The notes beneath the pieces were generated by a model, which saw only the letters and a program-made list of their open reading frames with translations, was not told the origin of the DNA and did not search any database. From the NCBI RefSeq assembly GCF_016808095.1, contig NC_068978.1, positions 24,997,306 to 25,061,305 of the forward strand: a stretch of 64,000 nucleotides of DNA, written 5' to 3'. The DNA is from Vigna angularis. Lineage: Eukaryota; Streptophyta; Magnoliopsida; Fabales; Fabaceae. A program made the translations under genes and the position numbers. Positions 32,501 through 44,692 of the stretch are shown here, piece by piece (the first letter of the stretch is position 1; each line of letters starts with the position of its first letter).

Positions 32501-32996
32501 AGATTGACATGAAATGCTTCCTTTTGCTTTACATGGATATCGTACATCAATACGAACATCAACTGGGGCAACACCTTTCTCGCTTGTGTATGGGATGGAA
32601 GCAGTACTTCCATTTGAGGTGGAAATCCCATCTTTACGAGTTTTAATGGAAACACAATTAGAGGAAGCTGAGTGGGTTCAAACTCGGTTTGACCAGCTCA
32701 ATCTCATCGAAGAAAAGAGACTAACAGCAGCATGCCACGGACAATTATACCAAAGAAGGATGAAGAAGGCTTTCGACAAAAGGGTGCGCCTAAGGGAGTT
32801 CCATGAAGGCGAAATGGTGCTAAAAAAGATTTTACCTACACAAAAGGATCACAGGGGCAAATGGACCCCAAATTATGAAGGGTCATTTGTAGTAAAGAAG
32901 GCATTCTCTGGAGGGGCGTTAATCCTCACAAGGATGGACGGAAAAGAGTTACCTTTACCGGTTAATTCTGATGCGGTAAAAAAGTTTTACGCATGA
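29552..32996 (+). pseudogene. pol: Ogre pol: RT, two RNase H domains, integrase; one nonsense codon
   Basis: After the intron the frame starts with an acidic linker. Counting from 29664: reverse transcriptase with VPVPKKDGKVRMCVDYRDLN and the catalytic YVDD at 237-240; a first RNase H (about 375-500) whose opening motif, LLLYLTVLDESMG, looks degenerate; then a second RNase H with LLFDGAS (D541), NNIAEYEA, YGDSALVIHQ and EDNQLADALA, a complete D-E-D-D set. Integrase follows with an HHCC finger ending CEKCQM, catalytic Asp in WGIDVIG and ITDNATN, and Glu in GAVEAANK. A TGA at 32505-32507 replaces the tryptophan expected after YKD. The same frame continues as 32514-32996 to the integrase C-terminus. 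Only this stop breaks an otherwise full-length polymerase. Confidence 0.92.
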
Positions 32997-35900
32997 TGAT
33001 TTCGCAATAAGGGATGCTACTAAGGGATATTAACATTGTTTTTGAATTCTGTTGTATTTTGTGTTAATTCAATAAATACCATACGGTTTTATTCAACTTT
33101 TACGCTTTTGCCTTTCGACACGATTCATATCGCATTGACTTTTAAAGTAAAAGGGAAGGTAATAATAATTTAAGCATCACGGGTATATCCAATGAGCACA
33201 AACTCGTTCCTGAAGGATGTCGTGAAGAAAAACAAACAATAATAAAAAAAAATCTTTTTTTCAACTAGCATCATCATTTTACTTCATATTACAACCAAAA
33301 ATAAGCATATCATATTAAATGTTGAGTCAATTATTTTCGATGCAAATAATCAATTTTATGACATTTCATAAAAATGTGATGGATGTCATAATCTCCTATA
33401 GTCAAATGATTAAATCACGTATTCTTAAGAAGTATTTGTGTGTGCATTGCTTGGAAACATCATCCTTCAACCTTCACTAAACCAAATATTGACCCAAATC
33501 ATGTTCTTGAGTCCAAATAAACGCAAACTTTTACATTGGGGCAGATTTTCCATGTTAAGATTACCTTCATTAGCTTTAATTTGGGAGATCCTTGAATCCG
33601 TTAGGACAAAACAAAAACAAAAAAATGAATGACTCTTGTTGATTGTCTTCTAATTAATCTTGTGAAAATAAAACAACCAAAATTTGAAATGATGTGTGGC
33701 CATATTTCTTCATCCAAAAATATATCCATTGATACCAAATTTGAGCCAATAAGAAACTTCTTTTCAAAATTTACCTAAGCAAGGGCTACCAGCACAGTAG
33801 AAGTCAACTCAAATTGCAAACAAATAAAAAACACACTTAGTGATCAAATGAAGAGAATTAATCGAAAGCAAAGAAAAAAATAGAAAGAATCACAAAGTGA
33901 TGACAAACAAAGAATGAAATTTGAAGAATGAAAAATAGTCAAAACAGATTTGACGAATAGCCGATGCAAGGTGTAGATGGTAACTCTTGTTTCAAAAACA
34001 AAAAAAAAATAACCCACAAACATTTATTTGGGCCTTCATATCTTTTCTTTCAATACCCTTCAGCCCAAGCCACATTACAAGCTCAATAAAAGTCCACACA
34101 GATTGAATGATGGTTGCTTAAATTTTCATAAAGCTTAATTTTGAGACAAGACAAAATGACTAACAATACAGTTGTAAAAAAATGATGAAAAAAATGTCCT
34201 CGGAAGAAAGGAAACACCCTATTGATCAGAATTATAGGAAGGAAAATCAAGCATATTGAGGCAATCTTTTCAAGCCAATCATTTCCATATCCATCACAAA
34301 TTTTTGAACAAATTCATATCACATTCAAACTCTTCCCCCAATTCCCAAACTAGGGGCAACTTTGTAGGTTTTGCATAACTTTTTTCACTCGTTCTCCAAA
34401 ACTAAGGCAACTTTGTAAGTTTCATATGTTGTGGCCCCTTCAAGATATTGAGCAAAGTTTATTAATCTCACAAAGCTCATACCAAGACTGGGGCATCCCT
34501 TGTTAGGCCTCGCATGATCTTGGTTCGCCCTAAATTTCAAAAAAAATCTACCACCACCAAAATTGGGTTTATTTTATAAATCTCACATGATATTCTCAAT
34601 CCCTGATTCATAACGTATCCCCTCACATTCCTTTTCCCAGACACCAAACCAAAGTAACCTTTGGGTATATCCTATTTCACATTGACATTCATATATTGCA
34701 TCTTCATTGATGATTGTATAAGGAATGATGTACCCAAAAAGCCATTTCAGTCTCCTCTAAACCCCTCCAAATATCTCTTACCATTTTAACCATCCTCTCA
34801 TATCAAGCATGTACACACTAGTATTTCATCAAGAAATATCCAACACATAAGTTTCATTTTGAACATTTGACTTTATAATTCGACATTCATGGTAAAAAAG
34901 GAAAATGAAGGTTTAAATTTTCATAATTTTGATGATTTCAAAGAAAACAAATTGACTCAAAAAAAATATGTCATAGTTTTCCATTACAAAAACAAATCAC
35001 ATCATGTACATATTTTCATGAACTTTGAATTTAAATGAATGTTTACCAAATCTTCTTCCTTGCAAAAAAGACAAAAAAATCAACATGCATCAAAGTTTTC
35101 TCTTCCAATTACAAAATTACATCAAATCTTCTTTCTTCAAAAAGACAAAAAAAATCAACATACATCAAAGTTTGCTTCTCCAAATTTCAAAATTTACATA
35201 ATACAACTCCTGATTCATTGATTTCAACATTATGCAAAATTTTTAAAGCCTTGTTTGCTCATTTCATAAACATGGACACTCATTGTTGTCTAAAAAAATC
35301 GAAAAAAAAAACAAATGCAAAAGTTTCCAATTCAAAACAACCACAAAATTTTACTTTCTGTCATTAGTATCTCGGCCCTCTACAAGGCAATGGTCGAGCC
35401 TAATTTTACTTTCTGCTATTGGTATCTCGGCCCTCTGCAAGGCAATGGTCGAGCCCAATTTTACTTTCTGTCATCGGTATCTCGGCCCTCTGCAAGGCAA
35501 TGGTCGAGCACAATTTTACTTTCTGCTATTTGTCAAATGACCCTCTGCATGGCAATGGTCGAATTTAATTTTCCCCTGCGATCTTGGCCCTCTGCAAGGC
35601 AATGGTCAAGTCCAGATTGTCAAATGACCCTCTGCATGGCAATGGTCAAATTTAATTTTTCCTCTGCGATCTTGGCCCTCTGCAAGGCAATGGTCAAGTC
35701 CAGATTGTCAAATGACCCTCTGCATGGCAATGGTCGAATTTAAGTTTTCCTCTGCGATCTTGGCCCTCTGCAAGGCAATGGTCAAGTCCAGATTGTCAAA
35801 CGACCCTCTGCATGGCAATGGTCGAATTTAAGTTTTCCTCTGCGATCTTGGCCCTCTGCAAGGCAATGGTCAAGTCCAGATTCTTGGCCCTCTGCAAGGC

Positions 35901-36594
35901 AATGGTCAAGTCCAGATTGTCAAATGACCCTCTGCATGGCAATGGTCAAATTTAATTTTTCCTCTGCGATCTTGGCGCTCTGCAAGGCAATGGTCAAGTC
36001 CAGATTGTCAAACGACCCTCTGCATGGCAATGGTCGAATTTAAGTTTTCCTCTGCGATCTTGGCCTTCTGCAAGGCAATGGTCAAGTCCAGATTGTCAAA
36101 CGACCCTCTGCATGGCAATGGTCGAATTTAAATTTTCCTCTGCGATCTTGGCCCTCTACAAGACAATGGTCAAGTCCAGATTGTCAAACGACCCTCTGCA
36201 AGGCAATGGTCGAGCCCAAATTTATTTTCTGCTATTGGTATCTCGGCCCTCTGCAAGGCAATGGTCGAGCCCAATTTTACTTTCTGTCATTGGTATCTCG
36301 GCCCTCTGTAAAACAATGGTCAAGCTCAATATTACTTTCTGCTAATTGTATTTCGGCCCTCTGTAAGACAATGGTCGGACCCAATGATCAAACTCAAATC
36401 ATTTACTTCATCCATAGGGTGGTTACACCCTCCGCAATGTCTACACACCTCAATTCTCCCAGCCTTGTTCTTTTTTTTTTAAGTTCCTTGTTCATTTTGA
36501 AATATGGACGAAATTAGTATTTCTATCTTTACTTATCTTTTACTCTGATAATATAAAAACATTATTTGTCATATTATCTAGTAAAATCTAAGTA
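32997..36594 (+). other. Ogre 3' untranslated region
   Basis: 3.6 kb without a supportable gene between pol and the polypurine tract. 33000-35340 is AT-rich and non-repetitive by eye; 35350-36390 is a minisatellite. Ogre relatives are reported to have hypervariable 3' regions containing tandem repeats. Confidence 0.75.
35350..36390 (+). repeat. Minisatellite array in the Ogre 3' region
   Basis: The core CCCTCTGCAAGGCAATGGTC recurs about twenty times. At both ends the period is about 55 bases (core plus TTTTACTTTCTGTCAT...TATCTCGG). In the middle it alternates with a variant core CCCTCTGCATGGCAATGGTC in an 87-88 base composite unit. Each unit starts GACC or GGCC and ends GGTC, a short inverted pair. 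Long ORFs through it reflect the period and are not genes. Confidence 0.93.
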
Positions 36595-36606
36595 AAGAGG
36601 GGCAGT
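36595..36606 (+). other. Polypurine tract of the Ogre-like element
   Basis: AAGAGGGGCAGT lies immediately before the 3' LTR. It would prime plus-strand DNA synthesis. Confidence 0.75.
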
Positions 36607-38983
36607 TGTCAATACCAAATTTTGTCCGGGTAAATAAAATTAATCACAAAAAAAAAAAAAGTAAATAGTGAATAGTAAAAAAAAAATTTATTTTTGGAAA
36701 GGATAAGTGTTCCACGTAGCTTTGAGATCAGAATGCACCAATTTGCAAATAAAAAATTATTTTTGTAATAGTAAAATGAATAAAAAAATGAATAGTAAAA
36801 ATGAATAGTACAAATGAATAGTAAATTTTTTTTTACTATAAATAGCCAAGGGGGGAGGCTGAAAATTTACACAAAAGAATTTAGAAAATTTTTGAGAGAA
36901 GAGAGTTGGAAGAATTTCTAATTTCAAAGGGGATATTCTGGAAGTTTTCAGAGAGCGAGGAGATTAAGTCTGTAATAGAGGTAAGGGAAGCTAACCTTGA
37001 GTATCTCCTTTTGTATTATCTTGAGCCTTGAATATGCTATATTTTGCTTTTGTCTGATCTTAAATCTTGATTATGGAGTATTTTGTTTCTGTATGATTTT
37101 GAATTTAAACGAGAGTATGCTTTTGTGTTGATATCCAAGTGTGATAGTTGTAAAACGTTATATTGATTATGTTATGCCATTTGTATGTTATTAGTTGTTT
37201 ATTTTTGTATTTTGGAAGGATTAGAAGTTGTCTAACCGGCTCTGCCAGATTCAACTTCTTGTTTCCCCAAACGTTTTATTTCTTTACTTATTTATTTTAT
37301 TGCAGTTTGGAAGGGTTAGAAGTTGTCTAACCGGCTCTGCCAGATTCAACTTCTTGTTTCCCCAAACGTTTTATTTCTTTACTTATTTATTTTATTGCAT
37401 TTTGGAAGGATTAGAAGTTGTCTAACCGGCTCTGCCAGATTCAACTTCTTGTTTCCCCGAACGTTTTATTTCTTTACTTATTTATTTTATTGCATTTTGG
37501 AAGGATTAGAAGTTGTCTAACCGGCTCTGCCAGATTCAACTTCTTGTTTCCCCAAACGTTTTATTTCTTTACTTATTTATTTTATTGCATTTTGGAAGGA
37601 TTAGAAGTTGTCTAACCGGCTCTGCCAGATTCAACTTCTTGTTTCCCCATGAATTTTTTTATATTAAGATTATTTTTATGATTGTCAAATATTGTATTCT
37701 TCTATGACCATTTATTGTAATGTTTTATTATTGTTAATTGTTTATAATTATCTGGTATGAATTTTATTATGGATGTTTATTGTGATTGTCAATACCAAAT
37801 TTCGTCCGGATAAATAAAATAAAAAAAAACAACACAAAAACACCAAAATGAAAAACACTATTTATTTTACTTTTTTTGCACCCTTAAATTTTCTATTAAA
37901 CACTTAATCCAATGGTCCAAAATAATCTCATTTTTTTACTTCCTCACCACCCATCTTTTCTTATCACACCACATTCTCCACATCACCATCCACATCACTC
38001 TCCACATCATCTATCTTTTTCTTTTATTTTTTTCACATCATTTTCATATTAATTTTATATATCAACTTTTCTAATTATTCCAATACATTTTCTAATTACC
38101 CAAAATAAAAAATAAGGAAAAAGCCGTGTGAGTGCTCGTGCGATCGTACGCATCAGCCTAGTGCTCATTACGCAAAACAATAAAAAATAAGGAAAAAGCC
38201 GTGTGAGTGCTCGTGCGATCGTACGCATCAGCCTAGTGCTCATTACGCAAAACAATAAAAAACAAGAAAAAAGCCGTGTGAGTGCTCGTGCGATCGTACG
38301 CATCAGCCTAGTGCTCATTACGCAAAAAAAAAAAAAACCTAAATATTACATCAAAAAATACCAAAAATATAAAAATCTTCAAAAAAAAAAACTAAAAACA
38401 TCCACATTTTCAAACAACAAACAATTTTTCAGCCAGAACTACGTGATCCTTGATTCTCCATCAAAAGTGGAGATACGTAGGAGCAAGGCCAGTCCTTGTC
38501 AGGTTCACTTTCCCAAAAATCCAAATTTATCCATAATCATTTTCCAAACAAATTTTCTAAACAATTTTCAAACAAATTTTCAAGCAGTCTTCTAGAAGAA
38601 CTACGAAACCCTGATTTCTCATTCTTAATGAGAATACGTAGGAGCAAGGTCAATCCTTGTCGGGCCTAAAAAACTAAAAATATTTTGTTTCTTTAGAATA
38701 TTATTTTTAGGGGAAAGTTAAACATTTTGAAAATCACATCACATTCGCATATTTAGTTAAAGGTACTGCCTTAGGGCAGGCGTCGTAGGGTGCTAATACC
38801 TTCCCTACACGTAACCGACTCCCGAACCAAGAATCTCAGTTTCGCAGACCATGCCTTATCATTTTATGGTTTTTCCGTAGTTTTCCAGAATAAACTATGG
38901 TGGCGACTCCAAAATCTTTTTTTTTTCAAAACCCCTGTTTTATTTTTTCGGATCGTCGTCCCGTCGCGATCCCGGTTGCGACA
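36607..38983 (+). repeat. 3' LTR of the Ogre-like element
   Basis: 2,377 bp, same start and end as the 5' LTR. Unit A (36607-37786) keeps the 95-bp array (37212-37649) and TATA box (36837). Unit B starts at 37787 and lacks about 680 bases around 38093, including its TATA box and the first 75-bp repeat; three 75-bp copies remain (38124-38325). A second small deletion removes some GAATAGTAAA repeats near the start. Substitutions between the LTRs are few. Confidence 0.93.
37212..37649 (+). repeat. 95-bp tandem repeat in the 3' LTR
   Basis: Same array as in the 5' LTR, same copy number (about 4.6), with one visible substitution (CCCCGAACG for CCCCAAACG at about 37458). Confidence 0.95.
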
Positions 38984-39018
38984 ACATCATTCAAACATCT
39001 TTGTCCCTATGCTCCTCA

Positions 39019-39500
39019 AGAATGTGGGCTATTATACTTGTAAAGTTACTACTAAAGATACAAATTTTCTTTGTATTTGCAACACTCTATAGGACAACTG
39101 CCAACTACCATTGCTTCATTGAAGTTTTTCACATGACTTCAAGTAATGAAACGATTAGGGGCCTAGTGTATTGTATATGGTCGATTACCCTTCGTCCTTA
39201 CCAACATTGATCTTGTCCTATGACAACTTAGCATAGAACACACCCTAGTAAGTGGGCTACTATGAAAACTTAGAATGTGGGCTACTATACTTGTAAAGTT
39301 ACTATTGAAGATACAAATTTTCTTTGTATTTGCAACACTCTATAGGACGACTATCAACTATGACTGCTTCACTGAAGTTTTTCACATGGCTTCAAGTAAT
39401 GAAAGATTAGGGGGTTGGTGTATTATATATGGTCGATTACCCTTCGGTCTTATCAACATTGATCTTGTCCTATGATAACTTAGCATAGAACACACGCTAA
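39019..39500 (+). repeat. Two-copy 253-bp tandem duplication
   Basis: AGAATGTGGGCTA(T/C)TATACTTG at 39019 recurs at 39272, and similarity continues to AGCATAGAACACAC in both copies. The copies have diverged by substitutions and small indels. The unit is not a recognised gene. The duplication starts about 35 bases from the Ogre insertion site. Confidence 0.85.
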
Positions 39501-41114
39501 GAGCCCCCTATCAAGGACCATGTGTTGCTTATTAGGACCACATGCCACCTACAAGAGCTAATGGTGAACATGACTGAACCAAATATATATCGGCTTGTCC
39601 AACTACCTATTAGCTTGGCTAACTATCACTACCTAGTTGACCCATCCGAATACTTCTTGGACTACCAAAGCTAATGGCATACCATTGTGTAACTTAAAAG
39701 AATCTAGATCAAACAACTAGTTCATGAGGTAAATGGGTCAGTTGCCCATTTAGGCCCATGTAGATGAGGACCCATGAACAACATAATTACCTCATAAATA
39801 ATACAATCATTGAGCTAAATATTTTATGTTCATTATTATAACACTAACTTCTATCTAATGCACTCAGCTAATTTAGGCGTTAAAGTGTTTCATGTAGGCA
39901 TACCCATTAGAGTGGATCAAACATTAACTAGCTTCAAGGCTTTGGAAGCACACTGGAACACCCATTTCAGGATGTCACTTGTAATCTATAAAACATTCAT
40001 TTCATAAAGAAAACACTCTAATGTAACACCCCTCTCAGAGTGTCATGTGAAAAGTTTTAGAAACAATCCTTTACTAAATAAAATTACATCTGATACCATC
40101 ACTACTTAATGAATTCAAAAACCTTAAAACAATTAAGATTTCGTTCGGAAACTAGTAGTAGAAAGCTGTCAAATTACAATCTGGAAATAAAATTGTTCCC
40201 ACAAACTTTTCAAAATCCCCAATAAGTTCTCAGTGCGATTCTTCATTCTAAACTGCTCTAGTATCACTTGTAATATCATATGGTCTCGTATAACAAAAAG
40301 AGTTATACAATCATCACACAAACAGAAACAAGCAGGGTGAGTTAACCAATAACACAAGATGAACATACATCACAATCACACTCGCTCAAACTGCTCAATC
40401 AATCATTTCAATTCATGAATCTCAACCATAACCATGAAATAAAAAATTCATATTACCATCACTATGGTAATATTTAATAACATTATCTTGCTTGTGTAAC
40501 TTAACGTCACACAAACTGCTTATCAAAGCAAAGTGGTTCAAGTTAATCTCTTCTCTCTCATCACATCACTTGTTTCCCTTGCTCCTCAAGCACTTTTGAG
40601 TAAAAACATCAATGAGTTACACACCAAACACTATACTCATCACAAGCCAAAAACTTATGGGCGAAACACCTTTCCTTCACTTCTTCACACAAGAGAGAAG
40701 GTTTAGTACTCGAACCTTCACTCTTCCACTACTTCACACAGGCCAAGAGCCTTCACCATTACTTCACACAAGCGAAAGGTACAACCTCAATTTTACATGT
40801 TACAGCGAGAAGACATAACAACCACACACATCACTTTGTCACAACTTCACATAGGCGAAGAGAAATCCCTTCCACAACCAACTATCAATATTAACTGAGA
40901 CTTGTCCTATCAATCACCACTCATTCATCACTTGATCATCATGCTCAATCATGATCCAATAATTCAAACATGCATTTAAATCCTTCAGATTCATCTCTCA
41001 ACCACAACTAGAGAGACATGTAACATCAATCATTTAGTTGTCAGGCACAACAACATCAATCAAATATATTCACACATGATTTCACATATATACATCTAAT
41101 CTCAACCATCATTA
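39501..41114. other. Retroelement debris, no gene seen
   Basis: TGTAACACCCCTCTCAGAGTG at about 40022 looks like the start of a gypsy LTR. 40560-40860 holds irregular repeats of ACTTCACACA(A/G)GCGAA(G/A)-type words. The LTR end is not identifiable. No open frame is convincing on either strand. Confidence 0.4.
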
Positions 41115-41650
41115 TGCCTCCACTTTGGAACCTAGCAATTCTTATACTTGGCTCCTCTCTTATCCAGCTCTCAACATTAGTAATTCCATTTTTTTTCCTA
41201 TACTCCTCAACACTATGTTTTTTTGTTGGAGTTTATGGAGCTTGTTCATTACCTCTTTATCATAATACGTTGGTACATGCCTTCTTCTTAAGGCAAACCT
41301 CAGCTCCTTCCAATACCTAATGGAAGGTAGGTGTCTTAATCTAAGGTTTTTTACCAAGGCTTTCCACCAATATAAGGCATAGCCTTGAAAACTTAAAGAG
41401 GACATATATTCTCTCATCATCTATTTGGTGGAATTCAAACAATTGCTCAACTTTCATCTCTAATTCCAAATATTCTTCAATATCATTTTTACCATGGAAG
41501 GAAGGAAGATCAATCTTAGGTTCCCTTGGGTAATGTTCACTCGATCTATGGTTTCTCCTAGGGGGTGATTGAGAGTGATCATCATTGTGATAACTACTAT
41601 AAAGTTCAAGCTCACTAGGTAGAGATGATGTATCTCCAAGGTATTATCTT
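41115..41650 (-). pseudogene. Ty3/gypsy gag fragment
   Basis: On the minus strand 41640-41440 encodes EPKIDLPSFHGKNDIEEYLE and LEMKVEQLFEF. After a frameshift near 41400 comes LSFQGYALYWWKALVKN, then RYWKELRFALRRRHVPTYY and LHKLQQ; after another one-base break near 41160 it continues EEPSIRIARFQSG. This is the capsid block of plant gypsy Gag, with two frameshifts. Further degraded gag-like sequence extends to about 41880. Confidence 0.85.
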
Positions 41651-41971
41651 CTTCTATGTGAAGACCCCTCTTTGTTTTTGCCTTTGTTTTGATTGATCAA
41701 AAGTTGACCAGTCATATCTTTCAGCTCACTAATTTCTTCGTCCCTTGTAACATTTGTTCAAATTCTTCTCTTAATTGTAAGCTCTCACTTTTAGGTCTCA
41801 CACTTCCTTGGACACTATTTACTCATTCTTGTGAAGTATTTAGAAATAGTTTTCATAAGGTTTTCAAAAACTTGCACAAGTGATGAGTGAAAAAGATTTT
41901 CACAAACTTTCTTGTTTTTGGTGAAGGATTTCTAAAGAGAACCTAAAGTCAAAGTTTTTCCAAGTAGCTCC

Positions 41972-42391
41972 TGTAACGTCCCGGCAACTCGCAGGGACCG
42001 TTGACTGCCCCCACAGACCACCACCAGGCTTTCCAGTGTGCTTTGTCCTCACTCGCACACTTTCTGGGAAAACTTCCCAGAAGGTCACCCATCCCAGAAT
42101 TACTCCAGGCCAAGCACGCTTAACCATGGAGTTCTTATGAGTCAGGCTACCGAAAAGTAAATGCATTTTGGTGATATGAGTAGTCAAATCAATTCCTTTA
42201 AGCTCTCCTTCAACCGTATAGTCCCATACCTATACAGTCTCCAGATCCCTCTCATTCCGGTGTATGTTCGATTCATCCATGTACCCCTTCCACCCGAAGC
42301 TGCCAGGAGCCGCTCCTTGTCTGTGCCCCCTACACCATGCTTCTTGCACCGGCGTCACTCACCGCCCTCGTCTCCGTGCCCGGGTGTCACA
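41972..42391 (-). mobile_element. Cassandra-like solo LTR carrying 5S rRNA-like sequence
   Basis: A 420-bp block starting TGTAACG and ending GTGTCACA on the plus strand is flanked by the direct repeat GCTCC (41967-41971 and 42392-42396). It lies inside the leader/gag region of the minus-strand gypsy remnant. No internal region or second LTR is present, so it is a solo LTR. On the minus strand it contains a long 5S rRNA match (42071-42140). Among plant LTR elements that is the mark of Cassandra TRIM retrotransposons. It is more GC-rich than its surroundings. Confidence 0.85.
42071..42140 (-). other. 5S rRNA-like segment with Pol III internal promoter elements
   Basis: On the minus strand it reads AAGAACTCCATGGTTAAGCG, then TGCTTGGCCTGGAG, then GGGATGGGTGACCTTCTGGG. 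These follow the order and spacing of plant 5S rRNA from about position 50 to 105, including the A-box-like and C-box regions. The 5' half of 5S rRNA is not recognisable, so this is not a 5S gene but the 5S-like domain of a Cassandra LTR. Confidence 0.85.
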
Positions 42392-42396
42392 GCTCC

Positions 42397-44692
42397 CAAG
42401 AAGGAGAGGTGAGTCACAAATGAACAAGCTTAAAAACCAAGTCCTTCCTAGCCATAGTTTTCTTAGATTATCTTTACCTAAGCTTCTAGGTAGAAATCTT
42501 TCAAAATATTTTTCAAATGCAAAATAAAATGCTCCTAAAACCCAAAAGAAAGTTTATCTAAATGTTATGTTATCCTATATACCACGAAGACTTAAAACAC
42601 AAAAAGTCATTCAAGCAAATTAAAGAAAGCAATAAAGATGCAAAATGTTAAGGCTAGACGGTCGTAAGTGAAAGCGTAAGTGACACTTAGAGCCCCTTGA
42701 CACACTATCACACTAATGAAAAGAAATTAAACTATTACAATGTCAAATATGAACTTGGAATTGCTTCAAGAGCATTTTCCCAAGTCACTTAGCTAAATAA
42801 CAAGAATTAACTTTAAACAGCAAAGGTTTCGTGATATGGAGGTTCAAACAAACTCAAAATAATGCATAAAACTAGTGTAGACTTCAAGCTTTGGCTGTTA
42901 TTGTTTGCCACTCCAAAAAAAATTGCAAAGTGAGCTTTTCAGGTGAGTTTGATGTTGTTGGAATACCAGAAAAATAAACTGCTAGAGAGCCTTCTTTCTG
43001 TTCCAATTTCAGCTCCCTTTCCAATTCCTAAGAAGCTACCTTTGTAGGTATAGGTTTCTGCTTCTAGATGCCTCAAACAGATTTCACAAAACCTCCAAAA
43101 TCCAAATCAAACAACACCAAACAGATTTATCACATTGCACTAGTTTTTAGCAAACCACTTTTCTGAATTGGACTACTTAAAAGCCAAGAATGAGGAATTC
43201 AAATGGAACAAAGATAAAATAATAGTAAGCACTCAAAAGGAACTTAATAAAGGCACTAGAATATATTGAGAAAGCAAGAAAAATCAAAATAATAGCTCAA
43301 AATTCATTCCAGACACAAACTGTTTGATATTTTCCAAAGGTGTTTGATGAAATTCCCCAAAGAGCTTCATATTTTGAGTTTTTTTTTTCAAGGCCTCTAA
43401 TATGGATTGCAAGGTTCTATATGCTTTTTATAACTTGATTATACTTCTTTTGATCATTTAATTTCATTTTCAGACATTGAACCAACTTTTACCAATCCAG
43501 AATTGAATTTAGGAAAAGAGAAGAATGAAACAGTAGCTGAAAAATGAATTCTACACCAGAAAAAGTCCTTGGTTTGGTGGTTTGATACCCAAAAACGTAT
43601 AGAAGTGTTTTAAACACACAACTTAAAGTTCAAACAACTTTGTTTGATGATTTTAATTGTGTTTAAACTCTTAAATGAGTTATAAATAACTCGCAGCTCA
43701 AAATCACAACTTCATTTCCATTTTAACCCAAAAAGTGAGGATTTAAAAGACAAATCTCCATATAGGCTAAAATATAACCAAAAGAACAATGCTAGCAACT
43801 TTCAAACACCAATTTAAACTTTTTCAAGCTTTCCAATAGCACAGAAACATCATAAATCGTAATTCAACCCATGCTACTACCAATTATTCAGAAAAATACA
43901 CCAACTCACCACCAAAATCAAGTTTCAAGGAATCAAAAACTGGAACAACAGTGGAAATGACTCAAGGAAGTCTTAAAACACTAGATCAAGTTGAAGATAG
44001 CTAGAATGATTTAAACTCATATTACGCAATTAAAGAATTTTTAAGCACGGTGAAAAGCTTGGAATGAAACGGTGAGGTGTTATTAATTATGAGCAACCAA
44101 GCTATACAAATTGCATTTCATTACTTGTAATGGCCTGTTACACTTTTAGCAACCTTTAACAACATCAATGAAATTTGTATAAAGCTCTATAATAAAAGGA
44201 ATTTAAATAGAAACAGATTCATGAATTGAAATAGAAACAATAATTTTGCAGCAGAGTTCACACAGAATTGAAATTAGAGATGATTTGTAGTGCTTCAACT
44301 TGTATCACCAAGACTAGAACAAAGTCTCATTGCTTTTATTGGTAGCTTGTCTAGTACTTGAGCTCAAGCAAATAGAAACAACACAACAGAACAGAATACT
44401 AGAACAATTAACAAAATTAAAATTGCATCAATTATTTCAAAGGACCATGACAAAACAGATTTAAAGAAATAAAGTTGAAAATGACTCAAACACAAAACAT
44501 TCATCGTTTAAAATGAAGGATAAACTTGAAAATACATAGAAAGCAACTAAATTGTGCCTGGTAGCACAAACTAAACACAAAAACAAAATTAAAACTAAAC
44601 TAGAACAACAACATCATGGAAAACATAGAACAACACAACCAAGGAAAAATTATAATGGAAGAATGACTTAACTATAGGTGCGTGGACGACCA
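42397..44692 (-). other. Probable leader of the minus-strand gypsy remnant
   Basis: No gene. A-rich on the plus strand, with many repeated CAAAA/AAAC words. It lies between the gag fragment and a possible tRNA-Met primer site at 44693-44707, which suggests an untranslated internal region of the same element. Confidence 0.4.

Larger units (their letters stand above)
19735..38983 (+). mobile_element. Ogre-like (Tat lineage) Ty3/gypsy retrotransposon, 19.2 kb
   Basis: Bounded by long LTRs that start TGTCAATACC and end GGTTGCGACA. It is flanked by the 5-bp direct repeat ACATC (19730-19734 and 38984-38988). Internal order: tRNA-Arg-type primer site, long leader, ORF1, gag-protease, a short intron, RT-RNase H-RNase H-integrase, a 3.6-kb 3' region with a minisatellite, and a polypurine tract. 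Great length, an extra ORF1 before gag, a tRNA-Arg primer site and an intron between protease and RT are the published hallmarks of Ogre elements. The LTRs differ by only a modest number of substitutions by eye, apart from two deletions in the 3' copy, so the insertion is fairly recent. One frameshift and one nonsense codon make this copy non-autonomous. Confidence 0.95.

Noticed and set aside
35315..35743. 142-codon ORF of repeated HGNGRI/ARQWSS-like peptides
   Set aside because: It runs through the minisatellite; openness follows from the repeat period.
42071..42140. A real 5S rRNA gene
   Set aside because: Only the 3' half of 5S rRNA is matched, with several changes, and it sits inside an LTR with target-site duplications. 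A Cassandra-type LTR explains it.
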